This document shows, one piece after another, positions 50,311 to 59,685 of a stretch of 64,000 nt of DNA. A program made the translations under genes and the position numbers. Location: NCBI RefSeq assembly GCF_003635045.1, contig NZ_RBXT01000001.1:3534001-3598000 (forward strand), in the 5' to 3' direction. Positions within the stretch are counted from its first letter, which is position 1; each line of letters starts with the position of its first letter. This DNA comes from Terracoccus luteus (GTDB lineage: Bacteria > Actinomycetota > Actinomycetes > Actinomycetales > Dermatophilaceae). The notes below the pieces were generated by a model that saw nothing but the letters and a program-made list of their open reading frames with translations, searched no databases and was not told the origin of the DNA.

Positions 50311-50866
50311 CGTCACCCCCCAGGGCGCGGGCCGGCACGCCCACCACCGTCGACCCCGCGGCGACGTCCCGCGTGATGACAGCGCCGGCGCCGGCGGTCG
50401 AGCCGTCGCCCAGGCTGACGCCCTTGAGGACGGTGACCCGGGCCCCGAGCCAGCAGTGCGCCCCGACCGTGACCGGAGCCGAGTCGTGGGCCACCGGGTC
50501 GATGGTGCCGTCGGAGGCTCGGGCGTGGTCGGAGTCGCGCAGGACGCACATCTCGGCGACGAGCGTGCCGGGCCCCACGCGCACCGACCGGCGGGCGACG
50601 ACGACGCTGCCGGGGCCCACGAAGTCACCGAGCAGCTCGAGCCGGCCGGCGGGTCCGACCTCGATGACGGTCCCGCCCGCCACCGCGCAGGGGCCGAGGA
50701 CGAGGCGACCGCCGGGCGCGACGTCGACCCGCACGCCGCGGGCCAGGCGGGCCCGGGGGTGCACCCGGACGCCCGCGAACCGCAGCGTCAGGGCCTGCGC
50801 CCGAGCCTGCTCGAGGCGCACGCGCAGGCGCGTCGCGGCCCTACGGCGCAGCGACCGTGCGTCCAT
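50303..50866 (-). CDS. Hexapeptide-repeat acyltransferase
   Basis: 187 residues: a basic N-terminal helix (SLRRRAATRLRVRLEQA) and LbH repeats (APVTVGAHCWLGARVTVLKG; GDGSTAGAGAVITRDV; GSTVVGVPARALGG). It is probably another sugar O- or N-acetyltransferase. AAGGAGG upstream fixes ATG at 50866, which overlaps the flippase gene by 26 bases; that overlap is larger than the usual GTGA here. Confidence 0.83.
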   Translation of the reverse strand: MDARSLRRRAATRLRVRLEQARAQALTLRFAGVRVHPRARLARGVRVDVAPGGRLVLGPCAVAGGTVIEVGPAGRLELLGDFVGPGSVVVARRSVRVGPGTLVAEMCVLRDSDHARASDGTIDPVAHDSAPVTVGAHCWLGARVTVLKGVSLGDGSTAGAGAVITRDVAAGSTVVGVPARALGGDGG

Positions 50867-52172
50867 CGGTCCCCTCCTTCGTGGCTGGGTGGTGCTCGGT
50901 TCCGGTCAGGCTGGCTGCGACCGAAGACACGGTCGACATCTCGGGGGGCCTCGAGCGGTACAGCAGGAGACAGGCCGCCGACACCCCGGCGTAGACGAGC
51001 AGCGACGCGACCGCCGCCCCGAGCATGCCCCCGACGGTGATCGCCACCCAGTAGACGCCGGCGCTCGCGACGAGCGCACCGGCCCCGACCACGGCCGAGA
51101 GCCCGACCCGGCCGCCCCCGAGGACCATGCGCATGACGACGTCGAACGGCACGAGCAGCAGCTCGCCCACGAGCAGCAGCAGCAGGGGCACGACCGCCCC
51201 GAGGTAGACGGGGTCGACGGCGTGGACGAACAGGAGACCGGCGACCGCCGCCAGGGCGACCGCGGGGAGGCTCCAGCGGTAGGCCCGCACGAGGTGCGGT
51301 CGCACCGGGGTGCGACCGCGGTCGTTCGCGGCCTCGGCGTAGGCCACCTGGCCGAACGAGGCGGGGACGAAGCGCGGCATCTCCGCGAAGCTGCCGGCCA
51401 GGCTGTAGACCGACACGGCCACCGGGCCCACGATGACGCCGAGCAGGATGCGGTCGAGGCGGAAGGCGAGCGCGAGACCGCCGGTGAGGACGAGGCTCGG
51501 CGCCCCGACCCGGACGAGGGTCCGCGCCGAGGGCGGCCCGGTGGCGACGTCACCGGTCGGGACCTCACGAGCCGGACGGGCCTCACCGGCCCGGCGCCCT
51601 CGCAGGTGCAGCAGCTGGACGACGTTGACGGTGAGCATCGCGCCGGCCTGGGTCGTGACGGCGGCCCCGAAGGTGGGGGTGATCAGCGTCGCCACGGCGG
51701 CGGCGACGGTCGTCAGCGCGTTGGCGGTCGCGTACACCGCCCCGGTGCGGAAGTCGCTGCGGGCGAACCACAGCTCGACGAGCTGGGCCGTGAGCACGAG
51801 ACCCGTCCCGAGGGCGGCGACCGCCGCGGCGTCACGGAGGCCGCCGACGGCATCCGCGACCCCGAGCAGCCCGAGCACGGCCGAGGCCAGCACCCCGTGC
51901 GCGACCGCGCACCCGAGCGTGAGGCGCAGGTAGGCGTGCTCGAGGGCGCCCGGGTGGTCGGAGTGGGGCAGGAGGCGGCGCAGGCCGACGCTCGAACCGA
52001 GCCCGGCGAGCGGTGCCGTCAGCGCGAGGGCGGTGACGAGAAAGACGTAGCGGCCCCGCTCGTCCGCGGGCAGGGTCGCCGAGGTGGCGAGGTTGGCGAC
52101 GGCGGCGAGGCCGAGCTGTCCCGCGCTGCCCGTGGCGACGGCGAGCACACCGCCCCGGCGTGCCGTCGTCAC
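50841..52172 (-). CDS. Wzx-like polysaccharide flippase
   Basis: 443 residues with about 12 to 14 hydrophobic helices (for example LVVSVYSLAGSFAEM and VVPLLLLLVGELLLVPFDVV). It fits the MOP/polysaccharide-exporter superfamily that flips lipid-linked repeat units outward. Basic loop segments and length fit Wzx. GTG at 52172 overlaps the polymerase stop by GTGA. Confidence 0.83.
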   Translation of the reverse strand: MTTARRGGVLAVATGSAGQLGLAAVANLATSATLPADERGRYVFLVTALALTAPLAGLGSSVGLRRLLPHSDHPGALEHAYLRLTLGCAVAHGVLASAVLGLLGVADAVGGLRDAAAVAALGTGLVLTAQLVELWFARSDFRTGAVYATANALTTVAAAVATLITPTFGAAVTTQAGAMLTVNVVQLLHLRGRRAGEARPAREVPTGDVATGPPSARTLVRVGAPSLVLTGGLALAFRLDRILLGVIVGPVAVSVYSLAGSFAEMPRFVPASFGQVAYAEAANDRGRTPVRPHLVRAYRWSLPAVALAAVAGLLFVHAVDPVYLGAVVPLLLLLVGELLLVPFDVVMRMVLGGGRVGLSAVVGAGALVASAGVYWVAITVGGMLGAAVASLLVYAGVSAACLLLYRSRPPEMSTVSSVAASLTGTEHHPATKEGTDGRTVAAP

Positions 52173-53746
52173 GACGCACCCCGTGCGGCGCCGACCGGCC
52201 GGGCGGTCCGGACCGGTGGCGGCCCGGCGGCGGCCCGGCGACCCGCGCCGGCACTCTCGTGCTGCACCCGGGCCCACAGGTGCACGGCGAGCACGACGGC
52301 CAGTCCGATCGCGACCTGCGGCACGACGGCGGCGAAGCTGTTGCGCACCGCGATCGTGAGCGGCAGCGCGACGACCGGGAAGACGGCCAGGCGCGCCGCG
52401 GTGTCGAACGGTCCGCGGCTGAGGCGGCACAGCACGACGGCGAGCCCGACCATGACGACGACGACGCCCGCCACACCGGCGGCGTCGTAGCCCTCGGCGA
52501 CCGGCGAGCCACCGATGGCGCCGACCAGCTCGTTGACCTTGACGTTGAAGAGGCGGGGGTCGTCGACGGGTGGGCCGCCGTGCCACCCGGTGAGGCCCTC
52601 GACGACGCGGAGCGGCACGGCGACGAAGCTGACGAACCACGTCGGTTCCTGGCCGGCGCTCGACCAGCGCATCACCTCGGCGGTCGGCCGGATGGAGAAG
52701 CCGAGCTCGGTCACGGTCGAGACCACCCCGTCGAGCAGGCCGCCCGGGCCGGGCTGCGCCCCCACCCGCGTCAGGCGCACGACCGACGCCCCGCCCAGGG
52801 CCGCGACGGCGGCGACGCCGATGAGCAACGCGGGCACCCGGCGCCCCACGAGGGTGCGCGTCGCGAGCAGCACGCACGCGGGGAACAGCACCGAGCCGCG
52901 CAGCCCCAGCGGGAACAGCACGAGGGCGAGCACTGCGAACACGACCAGGCCCCACCGCCGCGCGGTCGTGTCGCCGAGCTGGGTCAGGCTCGAGCCGACC
53001 CCGAAGGCCCACAGGGCGTAGCCGGTCGTCTGGTCCTGCGCCGCCTCGAGGAAGGCGAGGTACCCGCCGCCCACGAGCCCCAGGCCCCCACGTCCGACGA
53101 TGGCGACGGCGAGGACGAGCACGCCCAGCCCCTGCAGCGCGAGCCCCGTGGCCGCGACGGCGTCGCAGAGGCGTCGTTGTCCGGGGGCGAGCGCGCGCCC
53201 GTGGACCTCGGCCCGGTGTCGCGCCCGGTGTCGCGCCCGGTGTCGGGCCCCACCCCCCGACACGCGACCTGACACACGACCCGAGCCGGAGGGGGCAGGA
53301 CGCCGGGACGACCGTCGTGCGCGCCACCGGCCGCCGAGGTACTTCGCCCGGTGACGGGCGCGGTGGGCCGGCGAGCGCGGGGCGAGGGCGAGGGCGATGA
53401 CGGCGAAGACGAGGGCGCCGACGGAGGCCACCGTGACGGCCGGGCGCAGCCACGGGGTGGCGACCCAGTAGACGGCGGTCGTCGTGACGTCGGCCAGCGT
53501 CGTGACGCCGAAGACGCCGAGGGTCCAGACCATGCCGAAGTGGAAGAGGCAGAACAGGCCGAGCCACAGCACGGGCGCCGCGGTGAGGTCGCCACCCCAC
53601 CGCAGGGCGACGACCCCGACGCAGCCCACCGTGACGACGAGGGTCGCCGCGGCCATCGTCGTCAGGTCGGGCTCGTCACCGCGGGCGAGCACGACGACGG
53701 CGCTGACGACGCAGGCGAGGGCGGCGAGCACGAGCAGGGGTCTCAC
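52169..53746 (-). CDS. Wzy-like O-antigen/repeat-unit polymerase
   Basis: 525 residues, about 10 to 12 membrane helices and a large hydrophilic loop with WFVSFVAVPLRVVEG, as in oligosaccharide-repeat polymerases. A low-complexity Arg/His-rich cytoplasmic insertion (about 125-185; HRARHRARHRA twice) is encoded partly by a 12-bp tandem repeat. GTG at 53746 is chosen by the GTGA overlap; ATG at 53773 is in frame. Confidence 0.82.
   Translation of the reverse strand: MRPLLVLAALACVVSAVVVLARGDEPDLTTMAAATLVVTVGCVGVVALRWGGDLTAAPVLWLGLFCLFHFGMVWTLGVFGVTTLADVTTTAVYWVATPWLRPAVTVASVGALVFAVIALALAPRSPAHRARHRAKYLGGRWRARRSSRRPAPSGSGRVSGRVSGGGARHRARHRARHRAEVHGRALAPGQRRLCDAVAATGLALQGLGVLVLAVAIVGRGGLGLVGGGYLAFLEAAQDQTTGYALWAFGVGSSLTQLGDTTARRWGLVVFAVLALVLFPLGLRGSVLFPACVLLATRTLVGRRVPALLIGVAAVAALGGASVVRLTRVGAQPGPGGLLDGVVSTVTELGFSIRPTAEVMRWSSAGQEPTWFVSFVAVPLRVVEGLTGWHGGPPVDDPRLFNVKVNELVGAIGGSPVAEGYDAAGVAGVVVVMVGLAVVLCRLSRGPFDTAARLAVFPVVALPLTIAVRNSFAAVVPQVAIGLAVVLAVHLWARVQHESAGAGRRAAAGPPPVRTARPVGAARGAS
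53211..53246. repeat. 12-bp tandem repeat in the polymerase gene
   Basis: Three copies of GCCCGGTGTCGC, the last with one change. It encodes repeated His-Arg-Ala-Arg units. Confidence 0.8.
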
Positions 53747-54870
53747 GCCGACGCCCCGCACACCCGTCTCCACTGCTCCAGCACGCGCTCGAGGTCGTGC
53801 GATGAGCCCACCATCGTCGCCCGCACCCGGTCGGGCGGGACGGCGTCGTCGAGGGTGCGTCGCACGGCGGCGGCGAAGGCGGCCGGGCCGGCGGCCGGCG
53901 CGACGAGCGTCACGCCGTCGAGGTCGCCGCAGGCGGCCCGGATGCCGGGGAGGTCGCTCGCGACGACCGGACGTCCCGCGGCCAGGGCCTCGAGCACGAC
54001 GAGGGGCAGGCCCTCGCGCACCGAGGGCAGGACGAGGACGTCGGCGGCGGCGACGGCCGGGCGGACGTCGTCGAGCAGCCCGAGGTCGTGCACCCGGTGG
54101 CGCACGTCGTCCCCGACGGGGCCGAGGTCGCCCGCGTCGGCCGCGCCGGCGAGCAGCAGGACCGCGTCGTCGTCGAGCTCGCGAAGCAGCGGGACGAGGG
54201 CGGCCCGGTTCTTCTCCGGCGACCCGCGACCGACGTGGAGCAGCACCCGCCCCGACGAGGGGAGGCCGAGGGCGCGACGCGACGCACCGGCATCCTCGGG
54301 GGTGAAGCGGGTGAGGTCGACGGCGTTCGGCAGCACGACGGCGGTCGGCCCCGGGCGGCGGCCCGAGAAGGCGAGGGTGCTCGGCGTGACCCCGACGACG
54401 GTCGTGGCGCCGAGGCGGAGCAGCACGCGGGAGACGGCGCGGTAGGCGCGGCGGACGCGCGAGCCGGGGCGGCCGTCGCCGTCGCTGTGCATGACCGCGA
54501 CCCGGCGCCGTACGCCGACCGCGGCCGCGACGAGCAGCACGAGACCCGACGCGAGCGACACGTGCGAGACGACGACGTCGGGCCGCAGGCGCCGCAGGGT
54601 GAGGGCGAGGCGCACGGGGAAGGTGGCCCAGGGGGTGGTCGCACAGGGCACGTCGGGCACCCCCGCGGCGGCGAAGTCACCGGTGAGGCGCCCGTGACGA
54701 CCGCTCAGCGCGACGACGGTGTGGCGGCTGTGGCCCTCGGCGACGAGCCGTCGCGTCGTCTGCAGCAGCATCCGCTCGGCCCCGCCGACGTCGAGGCACC
54801 CCATGACGTGCACGACGGATGCCGGCCCGTCCGGGGTCGCCGGGGTCGCCGGGGTCGCCGGGGCCGTCAC
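53743..54870 (-). CDS. Family 4 glycosyltransferase
   Basis: 375 residues, GT-B fold: N-terminal VMGCLDVGGAERMLLQT (glycine-rich acceptor loop), C-terminal LLHVGRGSPEKNRAALVPLL, and the E-x7-E nucleotide-sugar motif in SVREGLPLVVLEALAAGRPVV. It transfers a sugar to the growing lipid-linked repeat. ATPATPATP near the N-terminus comes from a 9-bp repeat (54833-54859). GTG overlaps the upstream gene by GTGA. Confidence 0.9.
   Translation of the reverse strand: MTAPATPATPATPDGPASVVHVMGCLDVGGAERMLLQTTRRLVAEGHSRHTVVALSGRHGRLTGDFAAAGVPDVPCATTPWATFPVRLALTLRRLRPDVVVSHVSLASGLVLLVAAAVGVRRRVAVMHSDGDGRPGSRVRRAYRAVSRVLLRLGATTVVGVTPSTLAFSGRRPGPTAVVLPNAVDLTRFTPEDAGASRRALGLPSSGRVLLHVGRGSPEKNRAALVPLLRELDDDAVLLLAGAADAGDLGPVGDDVRHRVHDLGLLDDVRPAVAAADVLVLPSVREGLPLVVLEALAAGRPVVASDLPGIRAACGDLDGVTLVAPAAGPAAFAAAVRRTLDDAVPPDRVRATMVGSSHDLERVLEQWRRVCGASA
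54833..54859. repeat. 9-bp tandem repeat at a glycosyltransferase N-terminus
   Basis: GGGGTCGCC is repeated three times, giving Ala-Thr-Pro repeats in the N-terminal tail of the family 4 enzyme. Confidence 0.8.
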
Positions 54871-57227
54871 GTCGCCGCCCGTCGGCGGGGGCGGGCGACG
54901 TCGAGCACGGCGCCGACGAGGTCGTCGACACCGTCGCGACGGTCGAAGACCCGACCGGCCGCCTCGAGGTTGTGCCGCACCGAGAGCCGCCACGCGTCGG
55001 GGTCCGCGACGAGGGCGGCGAGGGCGTCGGCCAGCGCGGCCGGGTCCCGGGGCGCCACCGTGCGGTGCGGCTCGAGCAGCTCGGGGACACCGCCCACGGC
55101 CGTGGCGACGCACGCCATCCCGTCGGCCATCGCCTCGACGAGGGCGCGGGGCAGCCCCTCGGTCCACGAGGCGAGGACGAAGACCTCGTGGCGGCGCAGC
55201 TCGTGCAGCAGGTCCGCGGCGTACAGGTGCCCGGTGAAGGTGACCCGGCCCGGCGCGTGGCGCTCGGCCGCCTCGCGGAGCCGTTCGCGCAGCCGCCCCT
55301 CACCGACGACGGTGAGGCGCACGTCCAGGCCCCGGCCGGCCAGCAGCCCGACGGCCTGCGTCAGCTCGTCGACGCCCTTGTACGGCTGCTCGAGGCTGGC
55401 CACCGTGACGAGCGAGACCGCCGGACGGGCGGGGGCGGGGCGTGGGTCGGGCCGGGGCGCGAGGGCGCGGGCGGTCGAGATGGCGAACGACCGGCCCGGG
55501 CCCGTCGATCCGGTCGGCGGGTAGCGCCGTTGCAGCGCCTCGGCCGTCACGAAGTTGGTGACGGCGGCCCGGCGGGCGGCCCAGCGCTGCACCGCGGGCA
55601 GCAGGCGGTGTGCGACCTGGCCGCGCAGCCCGGGCACGACGTCGGGGACGACCGACTCGGCCGGGTCGCCGACGACGTTGACGACGAGGGGCCGTCGGGC
55701 GAGGCGGCCGGCGACGAGCGCGAGCCCGCCCACGACACCGGGCTGGTCGGCGTAGACGACGTCGGAGCGCCGGACCGCTGCGACGGCGCGCGCGGCGTTG
55801 CGGGCGAGCTCGAGCACGGACGCCTGCAGGCCGGTCCCGCCCGACACGAGGGGGACCGCTCGCGCGCCGGGGGCGAGCACCGACCCGCCCGGCTCGGGCG
55901 GGCCGACGCGCACGCCCAGCTCGACGTCGGCCCGCTCCGAGAGGGCGGCGACGAGGGCGAGCGGCGTGCGCCCGAGCACGACGGAGCAGGCGCCGTCCGG
56001 AGTCGTGGCGGTCCAGCCGCGCTGCTCGCAGAACGCGGCGACCCGGACGCGCGCCCGCTCGTCCGGCCCGTCGGGGACGTGCACCACGTCGAGCACGACG
56101 TCGCGCACGGCGGCGACCGCCCGGTCGCGGTCGAAGCGCCGGCGCACGTGGGCGCGGGCCCGTCCACCGCGGTCGGCCAACGTCCCCGCCCGTCGTGCGG
56201 CGGTCGCGGTCAGCAGCGCGACCGCGAGGGCGTCGACCGAGCCGGCGGCGACGACCCACCCGCTGTCGGGGGTGACCGCCTCGGGGAGGGCCCCGGCATC
56301 CGAGACGACCGACGGCACGCCCATCGCGGAGGCCTCGAGGGCGGCGCCGTGGTTCTCCGAGAGCGACGGCGACACCGACAGGTCGGCGGCGGCGTAGTAC
56401 GGGCGCACGTCGTCGACGCTGTCGAGCCACGTGACGGTGGGGTCGTTGTCGAGGGCGAACCGCTCGACGAGAGAACGACGGTGGCGTTCACCCTCCGCGT
56501 CGAAGCCGTGTCCGACGAGAACGAGCCTGGCGCGGGGCTCGGCCTCGACCACCTGCGGCCAGGCCTGCAGCAGCACCTCGTGACCCTTGACGCCGACGCC
56601 GGGGAAGACGCGCGACTTCGGGGCGTAGACGTAGGCCACCATGACGACGACGAAGTGGTCGTCGCCGAGCCCGAGGGTCGTGCGCAGCGGGGCCCGGTCC
56701 GCCGGCCGCGGGCGGAAGTGCTCCAGGTCGACGCCGTAGGGCACCGCGCGCAGCCGCTCGTCGGGCATCCCCAGCTCGCGGTACCGGTCGGCCGTGTGGC
56801 CCGAGCCGGCGATCAGCCGGGTGTCGAGGTGCATGAGCAGGCGCTCGGCCGTGCGGATGACGGGGCTCTCGAGGTACAGCGGGCCGGCCACCATGTGCAC
56901 CCGCGGCACGTGCAGGCGCAGCGTCGCGAGCCGGGTCGCGAGGGCGCTCGCGTACAGGTGGTAGAACACGACGTCGGGTCGGGTCTCGCCGATGAGCCGG
57001 CGCAGACGCAGCAGCCCGATCGCGGTGCGCGGACCCGGCCGCAGCCGGAAGTCGAAGGGCGTCTCGGCCACCGCGATGCCCTGCCGGTCGAGCGCGCGAC
57101 GTAGCCGCCCGGGCCCGGGCGGCAGCACCGCCGTCACGCCGACTCCGGTCTCGCGCAGCGCGACGAGCTGGGGGACGACCCACAGGCCGCCCTCGTTCGT
57201 CTTGAGCACGAGCGTCACCCGCGGCAT
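54867..57227 (-). CDS. Double glycosyltransferase (two fused GT4 units)
   Basis: 786 residues, twice normal. The first unit (about 1-375) starts VTLVLKTNEGGLWVVPQL and has SLSENHGAALEASAMGVPSVV. The second unit (about 400-786) has a Rossmann-like SDVVYADQPGVVGGLAL and WTEGLPRALVEAMADGMACVA. Each half keeps its E-rich donor-binding motif, so two successive sugar transfers may be made by one protein. ATG shares its A with the sugar-transferase stop. Confidence 0.87.
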   Translation of the reverse strand: MPRVTLVLKTNEGGLWVVPQLVALRETGVGVTAVLPPGPGRLRRALDRQGIAVAETPFDFRLRPGPRTAIGLLRLRRLIGETRPDVVFYHLYASALATRLATLRLHVPRVHMVAGPLYLESPVIRTAERLLMHLDTRLIAGSGHTADRYRELGMPDERLRAVPYGVDLEHFRPRPADRAPLRTTLGLGDDHFVVVMVAYVYAPKSRVFPGVGVKGHEVLLQAWPQVVEAEPRARLVLVGHGFDAEGERHRRSLVERFALDNDPTVTWLDSVDDVRPYYAAADLSVSPSLSENHGAALEASAMGVPSVVSDAGALPEAVTPDSGWVVAAGSVDALAVALLTATAARRAGTLADRGGRARAHVRRRFDRDRAVAAVRDVVLDVVHVPDGPDERARVRVAAFCEQRGWTATTPDGACSVVLGRTPLALVAALSERADVELGVRVGPPEPGGSVLAPGARAVPLVSGGTGLQASVLELARNAARAVAAVRRSDVVYADQPGVVGGLALVAGRLARRPLVVNVVGDPAESVVPDVVPGLRGQVAHRLLPAVQRWAARRAAVTNFVTAEALQRRYPPTGSTGPGRSFAISTARALAPRPDPRPAPARPAVSLVTVASLEQPYKGVDELTQAVGLLAGRGLDVRLTVVGEGRLRERLREAAERHAPGRVTFTGHLYAADLLHELRRHEVFVLASWTEGLPRALVEAMADGMACVATAVGGVPELLEPHRTVAPRDPAALADALAALVADPDAWRLSVRHNLEAAGRVFDRRDGVDDLVGAVLDVARPRRRAAT

Positions 57228-57844
57228 CACGGCTCCCGGGCCGTCGTGCCGGCGAAGACGGGCATGGTCGCCTCGCCGTCGGCGCTGATCCCCTTTCGCA
57301 GCAGGACCGCTCGTGCGGTGGCGACGAGGATGCGCAGGTCGAGCAGCAGGCTGCGACGGTCGACGTACTCGACGTCGAGGGCGAACTTCTCCTGCCACGT
57401 CAGGGCGTTGCGGCCCGAGACCTGGGCCAGGCCGGTCAGGCCCGGCGCCACCTCGTGCCGTCGTGCCTCCGCGGGCGAGTAGAGCGGCAGGTACTGCACG
57501 AGCAACGGCCGCGGGCCGACGAGCGACATCTCGCCCCGCACGACGTTCCACAGCGTCGGCAGCTCGTCGAGGCTGCTCGCCCGCAGCCACCGCCCGAACG
57601 GCGTCAGCCGTGACGCGTCGTCGACCAGCCCCCGAGACGGGTCGACGTCGCGCATGCTGCGGAACTTGCGCATCGTGAAGGGGATGCCGTCCCGGCCGGG
57701 TCGCGCTTGCGCGAAGAGCACCGGGCGCCCGAGGTCGGCGGCCACCGCGGATGCCACGACCGCCTGGACGGGCAGGGTGAGCAGCAGCAGCGGCACCGCG
57801 ACGGCGAGGTCGAGGGCGCGCTTGGCCGCAAGGGAGGCGGTCAC
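57227..57844 (-). CDS. Initiating undecaprenyl-phosphate sugar phosphotransferase (PglC-like)
   Basis: 205 residues. One reentrant hydrophobic segment (LAVAVPLLLLTLPVQAVVAS) precedes the bacterial-sugar-transferase core: FTMRKFRSMR, SSLDELPTLWNVVRGEMSLVGPRPL and GLTGLAQVSGRN. Short length (no N-terminal domain) matches PglC, which loads a bacillosamine-type sugar-phosphate on polyprenyl phosphate. GTG overlaps the aminotransferase stop by GTGA. Confidence 0.9.
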   Translation of the reverse strand: MTASLAAKRALDLAVAVPLLLLTLPVQAVVASAVAADLGRPVLFAQARPGRDGIPFTMRKFRSMRDVDPSRGLVDDASRLTPFGRWLRASSLDELPTLWNVVRGEMSLVGPRPLLVQYLPLYSPAEARRHEVAPGLTGLAQVSGRNALTWQEKFALDVEYVDRRSLLLDLRILVATARAVLLRKGISADGEATMPVFAGTTAREP

Positions 57845-59043
57845 CGGCCCAGGTACCCCACGAGCTCGTCGACGACCCGCTCGACCTCGTCGTCGCGCAG
57901 CGAGGCCCCGCTCGGCAGGGTGACGCCGGTGCGGAAGAGCTCGTCCGAACCGCCGGTGACGAAGGCGCGGTCGCAGGCGAAGACCGGCTGCCGGTGCATC
58001 GGCTTCCACACGTGCCGGGCCTCGATGTCGGCGGCGGTCAGGGCCGTGACGAGGTCGTCGGCCACGGTGGCGCCGGGGCGGTCGAGCACCACCGTCGTGA
58101 GCCAGCAGTTGTCGTCGGCGTCGGTGTCGCCGTCGGAGCGGCCGAGCAGGCGCACGTCGTCGAACGGCGCCAGGGCCTCGGCGTAGCGGGCGCGGATGGC
58201 GCGGCGCCGGTCGATCATCGACGGCAGCCGCTCGAGCTGTCCCCGGCCGAGGGCGGCGAGCAGGTTCGACAGACGGTAGTTGTAGCCGACCTCGGTGTGC
58301 TCGTACCAGGGCACGGGGTGGCGCGCCTGGGTCGAGAGGTAGCGGGCCCGGGCGAGCAGCTCGAGGTCGTCGCTGAGCAGCATGCCGCCACCCGAGGTCG
58401 TCATGATCTTGTTGCCGTTGAAGGAGATCGCCGCCGACCGGCCGAACGACCCGGCGCCGCCACCGGCGTGCCGGGCCCCGAGCGCCTCGGCGGCGTCCTC
58501 GACGACGACGACCCCTCGCCGGTCCATCGCCGGCAGCAGGCGCGTGTAGTCGACGCACCGGCCGAGCAGGTCGACGGGCAGCACCGCCGGGACCCGGTGG
58601 CCCTCCGACCGCAGGGTGTCGACGGCGTCGACGAGCAGGTCGACGTCGACGTTGCCGTCGCTCGCGCGCGAGTCGACGAAGACCGGGCGCGCACCCGTGT
58701 AGACGACGGCGTTGACCGTGGCGGCGAAGGTGAGGCTCGAGAGCGGTACGACGTCGCCGGGGCCGACCCCGGCGTCGAGCAGGGCGAGGTGCAGGGCCGC
58801 GGTCCCGGACGAGAGGGCGAGGGCGCCGGCGACGCCGACGAGCTCGGCCACCTCGGCCTCGAAGGCGTCGACGTGGGGCCCGAGCGGCGCGATCCACCCC
58901 GACCGCAGGGCGTCGAGGACGTAGGCCTCCTCGACCTCGGTGACCTCGGCCTTGGACAGGTGGATGCGACCGACCGGGGGAGTCGCGGACGGTGCCGTGG
59001 CGGGGGCCGGCGACAGCAGGGAGGCGGCGAGCGCGGGCGTCAC
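57841..59043 (-). CDS. PLP-dependent sugar aminotransferase (PglE/DegT family)
   Basis: 400 residues, DegT/DnrJ/EryC1/StrS family. The PLP lysine is in FNGNKIMTTSGGG (about Lys212). It also has VEDAAEALG and a YNYRLSNLLAALG sequence. It transfers an amino group onto the 4-keto sugar made by the PglF-like dehydratase. GTG at 59043 overlaps PglD by GTGA; an adjacent GTG at 59046 is equally possible. Confidence 0.9.
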   Translation of the reverse strand: MTPALAASLLSPAPATAPSATPPVGRIHLSKAEVTEVEEAYVLDALRSGWIAPLGPHVDAFEAEVAELVGVAGALALSSGTAALHLALLDAGVGPGDVVPLSSLTFAATVNAVVYTGARPVFVDSRASDGNVDVDLLVDAVDTLRSEGHRVPAVLPVDLLGRCVDYTRLLPAMDRRGVVVVEDAAEALGARHAGGGAGSFGRSAAISFNGNKIMTTSGGGMLLSDDLELLARARYLSTQARHPVPWYEHTEVGYNYRLSNLLAALGRGQLERLPSMIDRRRAIRARYAEALAPFDDVRLLGRSDGDTDADDNCWLTTVVLDRPGATVADDLVTALTAADIEARHVWKPMHRQPVFACDRAFVTGGSDELFRTGVTLPSGASLRDDEVERVVDELVGYLGR

Positions 59044-59684
59044 CACCGGGCCGGCACCCCCGTGGCGACGACCCCGGCGGGGACGTCCTTCGTCACGCAG
59101 GCGGCGGCGCCGACGACGGCGCCCCGACCCACCTTGAGGTTCTGCAGTACGGTGCTGTGGGTGCCGAGCAGCGCCTCCGTGCAGACGTGCACGCCGCCGG
59201 AGACGGCGACCTGGGGGTTGACGGTCACGTGGTCCTCCAGCGTCGCGTCGTGCGCGATGGTCGAGTTCATGTTGATGTGGGTGTGCCGACCGGTCTCGAC
59301 GCCGCCCTCGATGCGGGCGCCCGCGCAGACGACCGTGCCGTCACCGAGGTGGACGTCGAAGCCGACCGTCGCGGCGGGGTGCACGAGGGTGGCGGCCTGC
59401 TTGCCCGCCGCCGTCAGCCGCTCGTCGATCGCCCGCTTGACCGCCCCCGAGCTGATGCCGATGACGTAGCGCACCGGGGCGTCGGAGGCCGCGAGCCACG
59501 CGGTGTCGCCGAGCAGACGGGCACCCCGGCGGGCGAGGGCGGCCCGGCTCGCCTCGGAGGGGTGGTCGTCGACGAAGCCGAGCAGCCGACATACGCCGTC
59601 CTGCGCCTCGATGCCGTCGACGACGTCGAGCACCTCGCGGCCGAAGCCGCCGCACCCGACGACGACGAGCCCTTCGGAGTCCAC
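59040..59684 (-). CDS. PglD-like sugar N-acetyltransferase
   Basis: 214 residues. The N-terminal Rossmann-like GLVVVGCGGFGREVLDVV binds the UDP-sugar. LbH repeats follow, with HINMNSTIAHDATLEDHVTVNPQVAV and the PglD-type catalytic His in that region. The ending is TKDVPAGVVATGVPARW. It acetylates the 4-amino sugar. The start is one base after the PglF stop. Confidence 0.9.
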   Translation of the reverse strand: MDSEGLVVVGCGGFGREVLDVVDGIEAQDGVCRLLGFVDDHPSEASRAALARRGARLLGDTAWLAASDAPVRYVIGISSGAVKRAIDERLTAAGKQAATLVHPAATVGFDVHLGDGTVVCAGARIEGGVETGRHTHINMNSTIAHDATLEDHVTVNPQVAVSGGVHVCTEALLGTHSTVLQNLKVGRGAVVGAAACVTKDVPAGVVATGVPARW

Positions 59685-59685
59685 G

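Noticed and set aside
53211-53246. Short repeats as a CRISPR-like array
   Set aside because: Units are contiguous, 12 bp, without spacers and in frame within a coding gene.
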